Shown here piece after piece: positions 47,946-56,908 of a stretch of 64,000 nucleotides of DNA; within the stretch, counting starts at the first letter, position 1; each line of letters starts with the position of its first letter. The position numbers and the translations under genes were made by a program. The DNA is from Paracoccus aerodenitrificans. Lineage in GTDB: Bacteria > Pseudomonadota > Alphaproteobacteria > Rhodobacterales > Rhodobacteraceae. The stretch is from contig NZ_CP115784.1 in NCBI RefSeq assembly GCF_027913215.1, positions 2,737,501 through 2,801,500 of the forward strand, in the 5' to 3' direction. Under the pieces are notes generated by a model that saw only the letters and a list, made by a program, of their open reading frames with translations, was not told where the DNA came from and searched no databases.

Positions 47946-48003
47946 CTCGCACCCCTCCCTCGAATCACTGCAGGGCCTTTGTTAGCGCCCAATCTGGATT
48001 AAT

Positions 48004-48019
48004 TTGCTCGCGCGAGCAA
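48004..48019. promoter_or_regulatory. LacI-type operator 1 of the inositol operon
   Basis: TTGCTCGCGCGAGCAA is a perfect 16-base palindrome with the central CG typical of LacI-family sites. It lies between iolG and the divergent LacI gene. Confidence 0.85.
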
Positions 48020-48027
48020 GAAAAATA

Positions 48028-48041
48028 TGCTCGCGCGAGCA
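48028..48041. promoter_or_regulatory. LacI-type operator 2 of the inositol operon
   Basis: TGCTCGCGCGAGCA repeats the core of operator 1 with its centre 23 bases away, about two helical turns. Two dimers could bind on the same DNA face and cover both divergent promoters. Confidence 0.85.
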
Positions 48042-48082
48042 AATTTCTTTCCACGACAGCCTTGGCAAGGTAAGCTGGCCGT

Positions 48083-49093
48083 ATGACCGATGTGATCAAC
48101 AGCCCTGATAGCGACAGGGTGATAACGGCAGACGACGTGGCCGAAGCGGCGGGCGTATCCCGCTGGACAGTGGCACGAGCCTTCAAGAAAGACGCCTCGA
48201 TTTCGCGTAAAAGCCGCGAAAAGGTTATGGCGGCGGCGGAAAAGCTCGGCTATGCGCCCGATCTTCTGGCGGCTTCGCTGGCCTCTGATCGGTCGCATCT
48301 GGTGGCGCTGATCACCAATGATTTCAACAACCCACACAAGCTTGTGCTGCTGGAACGGCTCACGCGCATTCTTTGGTCGCATGGCTGGGGTACGCTGCTG
48401 GTGAACATGTCAGAAAGCGAGGATGCCTCGGCCGCTCTGCTGGCAGCCAGCCAGCGACGGGTCGATGCGGCGGTGATGATTGGGACGCGGTTCGACGACC
48501 GCGTTCTGGACACCGCGCTTGGGGCGCGGCGGATGAAGAAACTGGTTGTGTTTGCTCGCTACAGCAGCAATCCGAACACGCTGACCATCGCCTGCGACGA
48601 CGTTCTGGCGATGCGCGAAATGGCCGATCACCTGCTGGTGCGCGGCTATCGCCGCCCTGCCTTCATCGCAGGACCCGATACGCAATCGGCCAAGCTGCAC
48701 CGGCTGGACAGCTTCACCGATTATTGGCGGGAACAGACAGGAACAGCTATTATTGCCTGGCATGCGCCCGGATATGATTTCCGGTCCGCCATAGACACGA
48801 CCGACACGCTTCTGAAGTCAACGCCTGATGCCCAGAAGCCCGACGTGCTTGTTTGCGAGAATGACATCCTTGCGATTGGTGCCACCGAAGCCATACGCGG
48901 CGGCCACGAAGACCCGCGAGCCATCGCCGTCACAGGCTTTGACGACATACCGCTGGCCGCGGCACCGTCCTACGACCTGACAACTTATCGCCAGCCCATT
49001 ACGGCGATGTGCGAAGCTTTGTTGGACGTGCTTGCGGGGCGTCGGACCAAGGATGTTTTTATGCCCGGAAAATTGATCGTACGGCGCGGCTAA
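48083..49093 (+). CDS. LacI-family regulator of the inositol operon
   Basis: The 336-residue protein has an N-terminal LacI helix-turn-helix (ITADDVAEAAGVSRWTVARA, about residues 14-33) with hinge LGYAPDLLAASL. A periplasmic-binding-like effector domain follows, with LVALITNDFNNPHKL, VDAAVMIGTRF and VTGFDDIPLAAAPSYDLTT. It is divergent from the iol operon and the two palindromes lie in between. It presumably represses until an inositol intermediate binds. Confidence 0.92.
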   Translation: MTDVINSPDSDRVITADDVAEAAGVSRWTVARAFKKDASISRKSREKVMAAAEKLGYAPDLLAASLASDRSHLVALITNDFNNPHKLVLLERLTRILWSHGWGTLLVNMSESEDASAALLAASQRRVDAAVMIGTRFDDRVLDTALGARRMKKLVVFARYSSNPNTLTIACDDVLAMREMADHLLVRGYRRPAFIAGPDTQSAKLHRLDSFTDYWREQTGTAIIAWHAPGYDFRSAIDTTDTLLKSTPDAQKPDVLVCENDILAIGATEAIRGGHEDPRAIAVTGFDDIPLAAAPSYDLTTYRQPITAMCEALLDVLAGRRTKDVFMPGKLIVRRG

Positions 49094-49254
49094 AACAAGG
49101 TGCGTAGTGTCTTATGGTAGCCATAGGCAACATACCATTCATAGCTTCTGTACCGTCGATTGTCGTGCTGACAGACACAGAAGGTTGTCTTTTATCAGGT
49201 TGAATTGCACGCACCCTGCCCGACGCTCCATGCGAAACGGAAGCACACTTACAG

Positions 49255-49560
49255 TTACGGCGCAACAAATTCCAAATGATACCGCAAAGCTGCTGTTGCC
49301 GCCAAAGCTTCGCTTTTCGAAATAGCATCGGAGATGCGCTGGTGCTGAGCACCCAGAATCTCAAGCACGTCTGAAACATTCGTTTCAACCCGACGCTCGC
49401 GCCACACTGCATCCTGCCTCAACTCTCGAATAAGCTCATATATCTTCCAAAAAGTGCATTATCGGCCAATTCGGCGACCCTACAGTGAAGACAGCATCCG
49501 CCAACTCATAGGCCCAAGCAGAAACCGGCGCTCGCGTATTTTGCATCAGGCGCCGTTTAC
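49255..49560 (-). pseudogene. GntR-family (FCD domain) regulator, C-terminal remnant
   Basis: On the minus strand one frame reads APVSAWAYELADAVFTV and stops at a premature TGA after HFLEDI. A second frame continues ELIRELRQDAVWRERRVETN and ends EALAATAALRYHLEFVAP. Joined, they match the last third of an FCD effector domain, including the AQHQRISDAI metal-binding helix. A two-base loss near 49440 explains the break. There is no DNA-binding domain upstream. It may be the old regulator of a lost operon. Confidence 0.65.
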
Positions 49561-49888
49561 ATGGACTAGTTTCGTACCGCCGTTATCAGGCATGCTAAAA
49601 AAAAGCACCTTCAAAAATCAGACAGGTCTGGATCGCGGCATCGCTGAAACGATGTTGCCACCCGCGCTTGCCACTTGGCGGCAGCACATAAACCATAACC
49701 GGGACAAACCGGATTGATAGAGATCCACGCTGCCTCAAGCTGTTACTGCAGGACGATCAGTTCGTGGTCTTATAACTCGTTCGGGCCCAACTGCTATGCA
49801 TCCCGGCTATCATGCTGCATTCATGCAGTGAACCTCTCGACAGGTTTGTGCAACAAAACCAGAATGAAGATGATCTGCAAAAGTATTG
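49561..49888. other. non-coding stretch
   Basis: No frame has family resemblance. An oligo-A run near 49598-49605 in the stem-like context GCTAAAAAAAAGCACC could be part of a terminator for the minus strand. The rest is likely decayed DNA belonging to the broken GntR gene. Confidence 0.5.
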
Positions 49889-50623
49889 CTAGACGCCTAA
49901 TCCATATTGATTGAGAACTTCAGTTATAGAACGAACAAGCTCAGACCGTCGTCCGATACAGCGCGACGTCGGTCCAGCGACAACAAGAGACAAGCTTCGC
50001 GTTAAAATCGGTAATGCTACCGCAACGCCGGCAAGATCGGGGACGTATTCTGAATCGCTCTGGTGATAACCACGCTCTGAAGCGTTCTGAAGCTCACGTT
50101 CTACGTCAGCCTTGGTCTGGGGAGCATTGGGACTTCCGGATTTGAAGTCCATTCGCCGGTACAGCGTTTGGCGATCAGCTTCTAACATGAGCGATAGCAA
50201 TGCCCTACCGACCGAACTAGCATGAATCGGAACGCGGCTGCCAGGCTCGGCGAAATAGCGGATCGGCTGGCGAGACTCGGCGACGAACAGCATAATCGCG
50301 CTGGTGCCGGAGAGTGATGCGATGCAAGTGGTTTCGTCAGTAACATCCCGGATACAGCAGGCTGCTGCCACGACTTGGCTTGGCAATGGATCAGCCTCGG
50401 CAACGGCTTGCGAAATAGACAGCCATCGTGGTGTCGGATAGTAGCCCCCACGCCCCGACGGCTCGTATAGATACCCCCTCCGCGCCAAGGTCCCGATCAT
50501 ATTGAAGGTGCTTGACCTCGGCCAGTGCAAGGCTTCTGCAATCTCAGTCATCGTGGCAGGTTGCCGACGTTTCGAAAAAAACTCCAGTAGCTCCAGGACA
50601 TTGGCAGCTTGCCGCACTTCCAT
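49889..50623 (-). CDS. IclR-family regulator of the liv/aldehyde dehydrogenase operon
   Basis: The 244-residue protein has a winged helix-turn-helix (TMTEIAEALHWPRSSTFNMI) and an IclR effector domain with SLSGTSAIMLFVAESRQPIR and the conserved VPIHASSVGRALLS. AGGATTTTCCC precedes the ATG at 50623. A longer frame starts at 50674 but lacks a site. It is divergent from the livK-like gene and most likely controls the seven-gene catabolic operon. Confidence 0.88.
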   Translation of the reverse strand: MEVRQAANVLELLEFFSKRRQPATMTEIAEALHWPRSSTFNMIGTLARRGYLYEPSGRGGYYPTPRWLSISQAVAEADPLPSQVVAAACCIRDVTDETTCIASLSGTSAIMLFVAESRQPIRYFAEPGSRVPIHASSVGRALLSLMLEADRQTLYRRMDFKSGSPNAPQTKADVERELQNASERGYHQSDSEYVPDLAGVAVALPILTRSLSLVVAGPTSRCIGRRSELVRSITEVLNQYGLGV

Positions 50624-50682
50624 CGGGAAAATCCTTTTTCCGGAATATCTATCATAAAACTCTGCCAGTCTCATACGATAAA

Positions 50683-50723
50683 ATATTCATGTACAGAGAC
50701 AAAAAATTCGTGTAGATGAATAT
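50683..50723. promoter_or_regulatory. inverted repeat between iclR and livK, possible operator
   Basis: ATATTCAT (50683-50690) and ATGAATAT (50716-50723) form arms 33 bases apart centre to centre. The neighbouring TTCATGTACAG and TTCGTGTAGAT also look repeated. The stretch is AT-rich and lies between the divergent genes. Confidence 0.35.
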
Positions 50724-50746
50724 CATACACGCTTTGGGAGGAGCTC

Positions 50747-51970
50747 ATGATTAGATCAAAGATAAGCGGAATCTTGTTTTTTACCGTTCTGGCCTCAGTT
50801 CCAGGCCTTGCATCGGCCCAAGAAAACATTGACGTCAAGCTGGGTGTATTGGCGGATATGAGCGGCATTTTCTCGGATATTGGGGGGCAGGGATCCGTAG
50901 TTGCGACTCAGCTTGCCGTAGAGGATTTTATGACTCGACCTGAGGCCGCGAATTTTTCCATCGAAGTGGTCTCTGCCGATGCCCAGAACAAACCGGACGT
51001 TTCGTCCGCGATCGCCCGCCAATGGCTAGATTCCGATGGAGTTGATGCGCTGATTGACATGCCGACCAGTGCGATCTCGCTTGCCTTGGCACCGATTGCC
51101 GAACAAGCAAATAAGGTTGCCCTTCTAACGGCATCCGGTACATCAGATCTGACTGGGTCGGCCTGCACGCCAAACTCGGTTCATTGGACCTACGACACAT
51201 GGGCACTTGCTCACGGGACCGCCGACGCTCTGACCCGTCAGGGTAAGACGAGCTGGTATTTTCTGACAGTAGATTTTGCACTTGGCCATTCATTGGAGCG
51301 TGACGCCTCCGCCGTGATCGAGGAGAACGGCGGCTCGGTTCTGGGCTCGATCCGGCATCCAACCGCAACTCCCGACTTTTCGTCCTACCTGCTGCAGGCA
51401 CAAGCGAGCGGGGCGAACGTCATTGCATTGGCCAATACCGGTGGGGACGCAAGCAACACGCTGAAGCAAGCGCGCGAATTCGGTCTGATCGGAAGCGAGC
51501 AGACCTTTGCGGGCATGCTGATGTTCCTGTCAGACATTCATTCCACCGGGCTGGAAACAGCGCAAGGCTTGCTTTTGACTACCGGATTTTATTGGGATCG
51601 CAACGACGCGACCCGCGCATTTTCGGAACGGTTTGCGGAAAAGCAAAATGGCCAGATGCCGACAATGAACCATGCAGGGGCCTACTCCGCAACACTGGCA
51701 TATCTTGAAGCTGTTGCAGAAGTTGGATCACCAGAGGACGGGGCGGCGGTTGTCGAAGCTATGCATAAGCGCAATACCTTTGAGGATCCCTTGTTTGGGC
51801 CGACTTCGTTGCGCGAAGACGGACGCGTACTTCACGACATGTTGCTGGTCGAAGTGAAGTCGCCTGCTGAGTCCACTCAACCGTACGATTACTATAAAAT
51901 CGTTGAGATCCTGCCGGGCGATACTGCTTTCCGCCCCCTTGAAGACGGCGACTGCCGACTGGTCCAGTAA
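50747..51970 (+). CDS. branched-chain amino-acid-type ABC transporter binding protein
   Basis: The 407-residue protein has a Sec signal (cleavage after ASAQ, about residue 25) and the type I periplasmic fold of the LivK/HAAT family. VKLGVLADMSGIFSDIGGQG begins the mature domain and the ligand-pocket segment KVALLTASGTSDLTGS follows. GGGAGGAGC precedes the ATG. The family binds amino acids, but many members bind amides, urea or aromatic acids. It heads an operon of two dehydrogenases and a CoA transferase, so an alcohol, aldehyde or acid is more likely. Confidence 0.92.
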   Translation: MIRSKISGILFFTVLASVPGLASAQENIDVKLGVLADMSGIFSDIGGQGSVVATQLAVEDFMTRPEAANFSIEVVSADAQNKPDVSSAIARQWLDSDGVDALIDMPTSAISLALAPIAEQANKVALLTASGTSDLTGSACTPNSVHWTYDTWALAHGTADALTRQGKTSWYFLTVDFALGHSLERDASAVIEENGGSVLGSIRHPTATPDFSSYLLQAQASGANVIALANTGGDASNTLKQAREFGLIGSEQTFAGMLMFLSDIHSTGLETAQGLLLTTGFYWDRNDATRAFSERFAEKQNGQMPTMNHAGAYSATLAYLEAVAEVGSPEDGAAVVEAMHKRNTFEDPLFGPTSLREDGRVLHDMLLVEVKSPAESTQPYDYYKIVEILPGDTAFRPLEDGDCRLVQ

Positions 51971-52031
51971 GCAATTCTGCGCGATCAGCCTGCGTCGCGC
52001 AGAACCAATCAATTCATCCACGAGGTTTGTT

Positions 52032-53534
52032 ATGCCAATCGAACCGGCAAGCGACAAAGTCTTGCGCCTTGATCACCTCTTCATTGGCGGCGAGTGGTCC
52101 CCACCTGAAGACGGAGGCGAAATCAACAGCATTGATCCCTCCACGGGGCGTGTGTGGGCTGTGGTAGCATCCGGCGGCAAAGGCGATGTCGATCGCGCCG
52201 TTGCGTCTGCCCGCGCAGCGCTGGAAGGTCCTTGGGGACATATGCCAGGCCATGAGCGAGCCGCGCTGATGCGTCGTTTTGCCGATCTTTATCAGGCGCG
52301 GGCGGGGGATCTGGCTGAGATCGAAGCCCGGGACTCGGGTCGCGCCATTCGCGAAACCCGTGCGGATATCGGCAGTCATCATCATGGCTATCACTGGTGG
52401 GCATCGTTGGCCGACAAGGCCGCGGGACGAACGATCCCCTTCGATGACACAGTGCATGCCTTTACCAGCCGGGTACCCGTCGGCGTGGTTGCAGCAATTA
52501 CGCCCTGGAACGTCCCACTTATGGCTGCTGCCTGGAAGTTGGGTCCAGCACTTGCCGCAGGCTGCACCGTGGTTATCAAGCCGGCTGAACAGACGCCGGT
52601 GGGGACACTTGAACTGGGCAAGCTGTTCGAGGCCGCCGGCTTTCCTCCCGGTGTTGTCAATATAGTACCGGGTTATGGTGCTGGTGATGTAGGAGAATGG
52701 CTGGTTGCCCATCCAGGCGTCGACAAGGTGGCCTTCACCGGAGAAGGTGAAACGGCGAAGGCGATCCTGCGTACTGGCGCCGAAACGATGAAGCGTTTCA
52801 CCTTTGAGCTTGGCGGCAAATCCCCCCACATCATATTCGAAGACGCGGATGTGGAGCAGGCGATCAATGCTGCCACCAATTCCGCATGGACTCTTTGCGG
52901 GCAAAGCTGTGCTCTCGGATCTCGCGTACTGGTGCAGCGGTCTATTTATGACCAGGTAGCAGAGGCGTTTTGTTCCCGTGCTGCCAAGGTCAGGGTCGGA
53001 CCTGCAATCGATCCCCATACACATATGGGACCGCAGGCTCATTTGGCGCAGTTGGAAAAGACCTTATCCTACATCGGCATTGGGCGGTCAGAGGGCGCAG
53101 AGCTCTTGACCGGCGGTGAGCGATTGGTGAGCAATACTCACAGCGCAGGGTACTTTGTCCAGCCGACTGTATTCGCCAACGTCTCTAACGATATGCGGAT
53201 CGCACAGGAAGAAATTTTTGGACCTGTCGCAGCTCTGATTCCCTTCGAGGACGAGGATGATGCCGTCAGTATCGCTAACGACACGCGCTTCGGTCTGACC
53301 GCAGGACTTTGGACGCGCGACACCGGTCGGGCGCACCGCGTTGCATCACGGATCCGGGCAGGAATGATCTGGGTGAATACCTATCGTTTCATCCGCTGGT
53401 CTACGCCTTATGGCGGCTTTGGCGCCAGTGGCTGGGGCCGCGAGAATGGGATCGAGGGATTGGATGGATATCTCGATACACGGACGACCATAGTAAGCAC
53501 TCATGGCCGCTTTCCGGACGCCTACGTAGACTGA
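52032..53534 (+). CDS. NAD(P)-dependent aldehyde dehydrogenase
   Basis: The 500-residue protein has the ALDH signatures VVAAITPWNVPLMAAAWKLGPAL, catalytic Glu in FELGGKSPHIIF, catalytic Cys in LCGQSCALGSRVLV and EEIFGPVAALIPF. It makes a carboxylic acid from an aldehyde. CACGAGG lies upstream of the ATG at 52032, whereas the longer open frame starts inside the livK-like gene. It is only moderately like the ALDH at 28079-29557, so the two are not recent copies. Confidence 0.95.
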   Translation: MPIEPASDKVLRLDHLFIGGEWSPPEDGGEINSIDPSTGRVWAVVASGGKGDVDRAVASARAALEGPWGHMPGHERAALMRRFADLYQARAGDLAEIEARDSGRAIRETRADIGSHHHGYHWWASLADKAAGRTIPFDDTVHAFTSRVPVGVVAAITPWNVPLMAAAWKLGPALAAGCTVVIKPAEQTPVGTLELGKLFEAAGFPPGVVNIVPGYGAGDVGEWLVAHPGVDKVAFTGEGETAKAILRTGAETMKRFTFELGGKSPHIIFEDADVEQAINAATNSAWTLCGQSCALGSRVLVQRSIYDQVAEAFCSRAAKVRVGPAIDPHTHMGPQAHLAQLEKTLSYIGIGRSEGAELLTGGERLVSNTHSAGYFVQPTVFANVSNDMRIAQEEIFGPVAALIPFEDEDDAVSIANDTRFGLTAGLWTRDTGRAHRVASRIRAGMIWVNTYRFIRWSTPYGGFGASGWGRENGIEGLDGYLDTRTTIVSTHGRFPDAYVD

Positions 53535-53551
53535 GAGGGAGAGGAAAATCA

Positions 53552-54322
53552 ATGAGAATGAAGAATAAGAGGGTCATAATAACTGCGGCGGCCTCAGGAA
53601 TGGGACGTGCCGGTGTGGAGTTATCCTTGCAGCAGGGCGCGATCGTATCCGCTGTAGACGTGAATGCTTCCGGACTTGCGGAGCTTGCGAACGACATGAA
53701 GAGTAGCGGCTTCGAGCTTCATACCATTCGCGCAGACTTGTCAAAGCCTGACGAGATGCGCAGCTCGATCAACGATGCTGCGGCCGCAATTGGTGGAGTA
53801 GATGTTCTTTGGGCGCATGCCGGGATCCCTGGACCTGCTGGAATTGAGAACCTTGATCTTGAGGAGTATGAATTGGCAATGCGCCTGAACGTCACTTCGG
53901 CCGCGCTGGCCGCGGGTGAGGTGATCGGCCATATGCGCAAGGCAGGAGGCGGATCGATCGTGTTCACGTCATCGATCTCGGGGCTCATGGGATCGATGAT
54001 GAGCCCAATATACTCCGCTGCCAAATTCGCGGTCGTGGGACTGACGAAATCGCTTTGCCAGCGATTTGCACCCGATAATGTCCGGGTAAACGTCGTCTGT
54101 CCCGGACTTGCTGATACACCGATGAAGCTGGGCTTCACCGGACGGTCTGGTGACCCTAGGGAAGCGGAGGCAAACCAGGCAAAGCTCCTTGATGCCGTGC
54201 CAATGGGTCGGCTTGTCAAGGCGGAGGAAGTCGCACAAGCCGTCCTTTGGCTCGCCTCGGACGAAGCATCCTTCGTGACCGGGGTAGCGCTGCCGGTTGA
54301 TGGCGGCTTCACTGCGCGTTAA
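53552..54322 (+). CDS. short-chain dehydrogenase/reductase
   Basis: The 256-residue protein has the SDR cofactor motif TAAASGMGRAG near residue 13 (with Ala in place of the usual first Gly), the structural NAG variant WAHAG, and the catalytic Ser in FTSSISGL with YSAAK. It oxidises a hydroxyl group with NAD(P). GAGAGGGAGAGG precedes the ATG. In the operon it probably supplies the aldehyde for the ALDH or handles a later hydroxyacyl intermediate. Confidence 0.9.
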   Translation: MRMKNKRVIITAAASGMGRAGVELSLQQGAIVSAVDVNASGLAELANDMKSSGFELHTIRADLSKPDEMRSSINDAAAAIGGVDVLWAHAGIPGPAGIENLDLEEYELAMRLNVTSAALAAGEVIGHMRKAGGGSIVFTSSISGLMGSMMSPIYSAAKFAVVGLTKSLCQRFAPDNVRVNVVCPGLADTPMKLGFTGRSGDPREAEANQAKLLDAVPMGRLVKAEEVAQAVLWLASDEASFVTGVALPVDGGFTAR

Positions 54323-54334
54323 CGGGAGAAAACC

Positions 54335-55450
54335 ATGACCGGCCCTCTTTCCGGACTCACGGTCCTAGATCTGACCACAGTAATCGCAGGTCCCTATGCA
54401 ACGCAGATGCTGGGCGACATGGGGGCTGAAATCATCAAAATCGAAGGACCTGCAGGCGACATCATGCGGGCTCCCGGTCCTGCGCGTTCGGCTGGAATGG
54501 GGGCAGCATTCCTGAACTGTAACCGGAACAAGGAAAACCTTTGCCTCGACCTTAAAAAGCCCGCCGATTTGGCACGTCTTGCTGAACTTCTCTCCGAGGC
54601 CGATGTCTTTGTTCATAACATGCGGATGAAAGCCGCCCGTCGACTAAGGCTTGACCCTGAAACATTGGCTGATCGATATCCCCGGCTCGTTTATTGTGCG
54701 ATCACGGGTTTCGGTCAAGATGGCCCCTATCGTGATCGGCCAGCTTATGACGATATCATTCAGGCAGCGTCAGGCTGGGCTTCTCTGGCAGCAGATGCGG
54801 ACGAAGCGCCGAGCTATGCTCCCACTATCGTCGCGGATAAGACCGCAGGGCTGCATGCCGTTTCGGCTATCACCGCGGCATTGTTCCACCGCGAGCGGAC
54901 AGGTGAGGGACAGGCAATCGAGGTGCCGATGTTTGAGGCGATGGTTTCGTTTCTGGCAATCGAGCATCTTGCCGGCCAAAGTTTTGTACCCTCCAAAGGT
55001 CCATGCGGATATAGTCGGCTTCTGACCCCATGGCGCCGACCTTATCGTGCGGCCGACGGCTATATTGCCGTCATGCCCTATACCGCGTCGCACTGGAGCG
55101 CTTTCTTCCAAGCCTCGGATAGAGCAGATTGGGCAGCAGATCCTGCTTTGGCAGATGATGCAGAGCGAGCCGCATCTATCGGGCAGCTTTACGAAAGGTT
55201 GGCAGATTGCTTGAAAAGTCGAACGGTAGGGGAGTGGGTGAGTCTGCTTGATCAACTGCAGATCCCCTGTTCACCAGTCAACCGGCTCGATGACCTTCCA
55301 GGCGATGAACATGTTCGGGCAACAGGACTTTTCTTGCCGGTGGACCATCCGACCGAAGGCGAAATGATCACAGTGCGCCCGCCAGTCCGGTTCTCGCGCA
55401 CTCCTTGCTCGATCAGGACCCTGGCGCCAGCGCAAAAAGGAGTTTGCTGA
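54335..55450 (+). CDS. type III (CaiB/BaiF) CoA transferase
   Basis: The 371-residue protein carries the family III marks LDLTTVIAGPYATQMLGDMG, NRNKENLCLDLKK and VYCAITGFGQDGPYRDRPAYD with the catalytic aspartate. It moves CoA onto a carboxylic acid. It lies 12 bases after the SDR gene and its stop overlaps the livG start (TGATG). It is the counterpart of the CoA transferase at 25772-26959 but not a close copy. Confidence 0.93.
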   Translation: MTGPLSGLTVLDLTTVIAGPYATQMLGDMGAEIIKIEGPAGDIMRAPGPARSAGMGAAFLNCNRNKENLCLDLKKPADLARLAELLSEADVFVHNMRMKAARRLRLDPETLADRYPRLVYCAITGFGQDGPYRDRPAYDDIIQAASGWASLAADADEAPSYAPTIVADKTAGLHAVSAITAALFHRERTGEGQAIEVPMFEAMVSFLAIEHLAGQSFVPSKGPCGYSRLLTPWRRPYRAADGYIAVMPYTASHWSAFFQASDRADWAADPALADDAERAASIGQLYERLADCLKSRTVGEWVSLLDQLQIPCSPVNRLDDLPGDEHVRATGLFLPVDHPTEGEMITVRPPVRFSRTPCSIRTLAPAQKGVC

Positions 55451-56205
55451 TGACGGCTACCGTTCCGGTTCTTTCCACCCGAGGCCTCGGCAAGGATTTT
55501 GCAGGGTTTACAGCGGTAAAAAATGTCGATCTGGACGTGCATCATGCGCGCATTCATGCGCTAATCGGTCCGAATGGCGCAGGAAAGACCACTGTTTTCA
55601 ACTTGCTGACCAAGTTCCTGAAACCGACTCGGGGTAAGATCACGCTGAAGGGGCAGGATATCACGCAGACACCGCCTGATAGGGTCGCGCGCATGGGAAT
55701 GGTGAGATCCTTCCAAATTTCTGCCGTGTTCTCACATCTAACAGTGCACGAGAATGTTAAGGTTGCGTTGCAGCGCCCAGCTCGCCTTGCAACTCAATTC
55801 TGGAAACCGCTCTCTGCGCTTGACCGATTGAATGCGCGGGCAGATGAATTGATCGACCAGCTTGGTCTGAGCTCCTATCATGACCATCGCGCCGCCGATC
55901 TTTCTTATGGCCGCAAACGTGTACTTGAGATTGCGACGACATTAGCACTGGAACCAAAGATTCTGCTGCTGGACGAGCCCATGGCGGGAATGGGTCAAGA
56001 AGATGTGCAGATGGTCGCAAACATCATCCGTGATGTTGCAAAGAGTCGTGCTGTCTTGATGGTCGAGCATAATCTGAACGTGGTCGCCGATATCTGTCAC
56101 CACGTTACTGTACTGCAGCGCGGTGAGATCATCGCGTCCGGCGATTACGCTACAGTCTCTGCAAATCCCCGCGTCCGCACCGCTTATATGGGAACCGAAG
56201 AATGA
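55450..56205 (+). CDS. livG: branched-chain amino-acid-type ABC transporter ATPase LivG
   Basis: The 251-residue ABC protein has Walker A GPNGAGKTT (residues 40-48), Walker B ILLLDEPMAGM and a signature loop DLSYGRKRVLEIA, as in LivG. It powers import with LivF. The start is overlapped by the CoA transferase stop, and its own stop overlaps livF, so translation is coupled along the operon. Confidence 0.94.
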   Translation: MTATVPVLSTRGLGKDFAGFTAVKNVDLDVHHARIHALIGPNGAGKTTVFNLLTKFLKPTRGKITLKGQDITQTPPDRVARMGMVRSFQISAVFSHLTVHENVKVALQRPARLATQFWKPLSALDRLNARADELIDQLGLSSYHDHRAADLSYGRKRVLEIATTLALEPKILLLDEPMAGMGQEDVQMVANIIRDVAKSRAVLMVEHNLNVVADICHHVTVLQRGEIIASGDYATVSANPRVRTAYMGTEE

Positions 56206-56906
56206 CTGCCCTACTTCTGGAAACAGCCGGCCTACAGGCATGGTATGGAGAGAGCCATGTGCTGCACGGTGTCGACATGCATGTCGACGAAGGCGAGACG
56301 GTTTGCATTCTGGGCCGCAACGGCATGGGAAAGACCACAATGCTGCGCTCAATTATGGGCATTGTTCGTAAACGCAGAGGCCAAATCACGTTCGCGGGAA
56401 AAGACATGATGTTGGAGCCTGTGCACAAGGTCGCCCGCACTGGGCTGGGCTTTGTTCCAGAGGAACGTGGTATCTTCGCCACGCTCTCTGTAGATGAGAA
56501 CCTCATGCTGCCGCCCAAGGTTGCCGATGGCGGCATGTCGGTCGCCGAGATCTACGATCTTTTCCCGAATTTGCAGGAACGCCGGAACAGCCCCGGCACC
56601 AAGTTATCGGGCGGTGAGCAGCAAATGCTGGCCATGGCTCGGATCCTGCGAACGGGTGCGCGTTGTCTTTTACTGGATGAACCGACTGAGGGCCTTGCCC
56701 CGGTTATTATCAACGCCATAGGCGACGTACTGCGAAAACTGAAACAACGCGGTATGACTGTGGTGCTGGTTGAGCAGAACTTCCGCTTCGCCGCCAAAGT
56801 AACGGACCGATTTTACCTGATGGATCACGGCACTATGACCAACGAGTTCCCGGTGTCCGACCTGCCAAACCGGATGGAACTGTTGCACGGAGAGCTAGGG
56901 GTGTAA
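56202..56906 (+). CDS. livF: branched-chain amino-acid-type ABC transporter ATPase LivF
   Basis: The 234-residue ABC protein has Walker A GRNGMGKTT, signature LSGGEQQMLAMARI and Walker B CLLLDEPTEGL, with the short LivF layout. It pairs with LivG to drive the importer. The first codons overlap livG by four bases and livH follows two bases after its stop. Confidence 0.94.
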   Translation: MTALLLETAGLQAWYGESHVLHGVDMHVDEGETVCILGRNGMGKTTMLRSIMGIVRKRRGQITFAGKDMMLEPVHKVARTGLGFVPEERGIFATLSVDENLMLPPKVADGGMSVAEIYDLFPNLQERRNSPGTKLSGGEQQMLAMARILRTGARCLLLDEPTEGLAPVIINAIGDVLRKLKQRGMTVVLVEQNFRFAAKVTDRFYLMDHGTMTNEFPVSDLPNRMELLHGELGV

Positions 56907-56908
56907 CC

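Noticed and set aside
48002..48041. CRISPR-like repeat
   Set aside because: Only two palindromic units with a nine-base separation; they are operators, not repeats with spacers. No CRISPR array or cas gene was seen.
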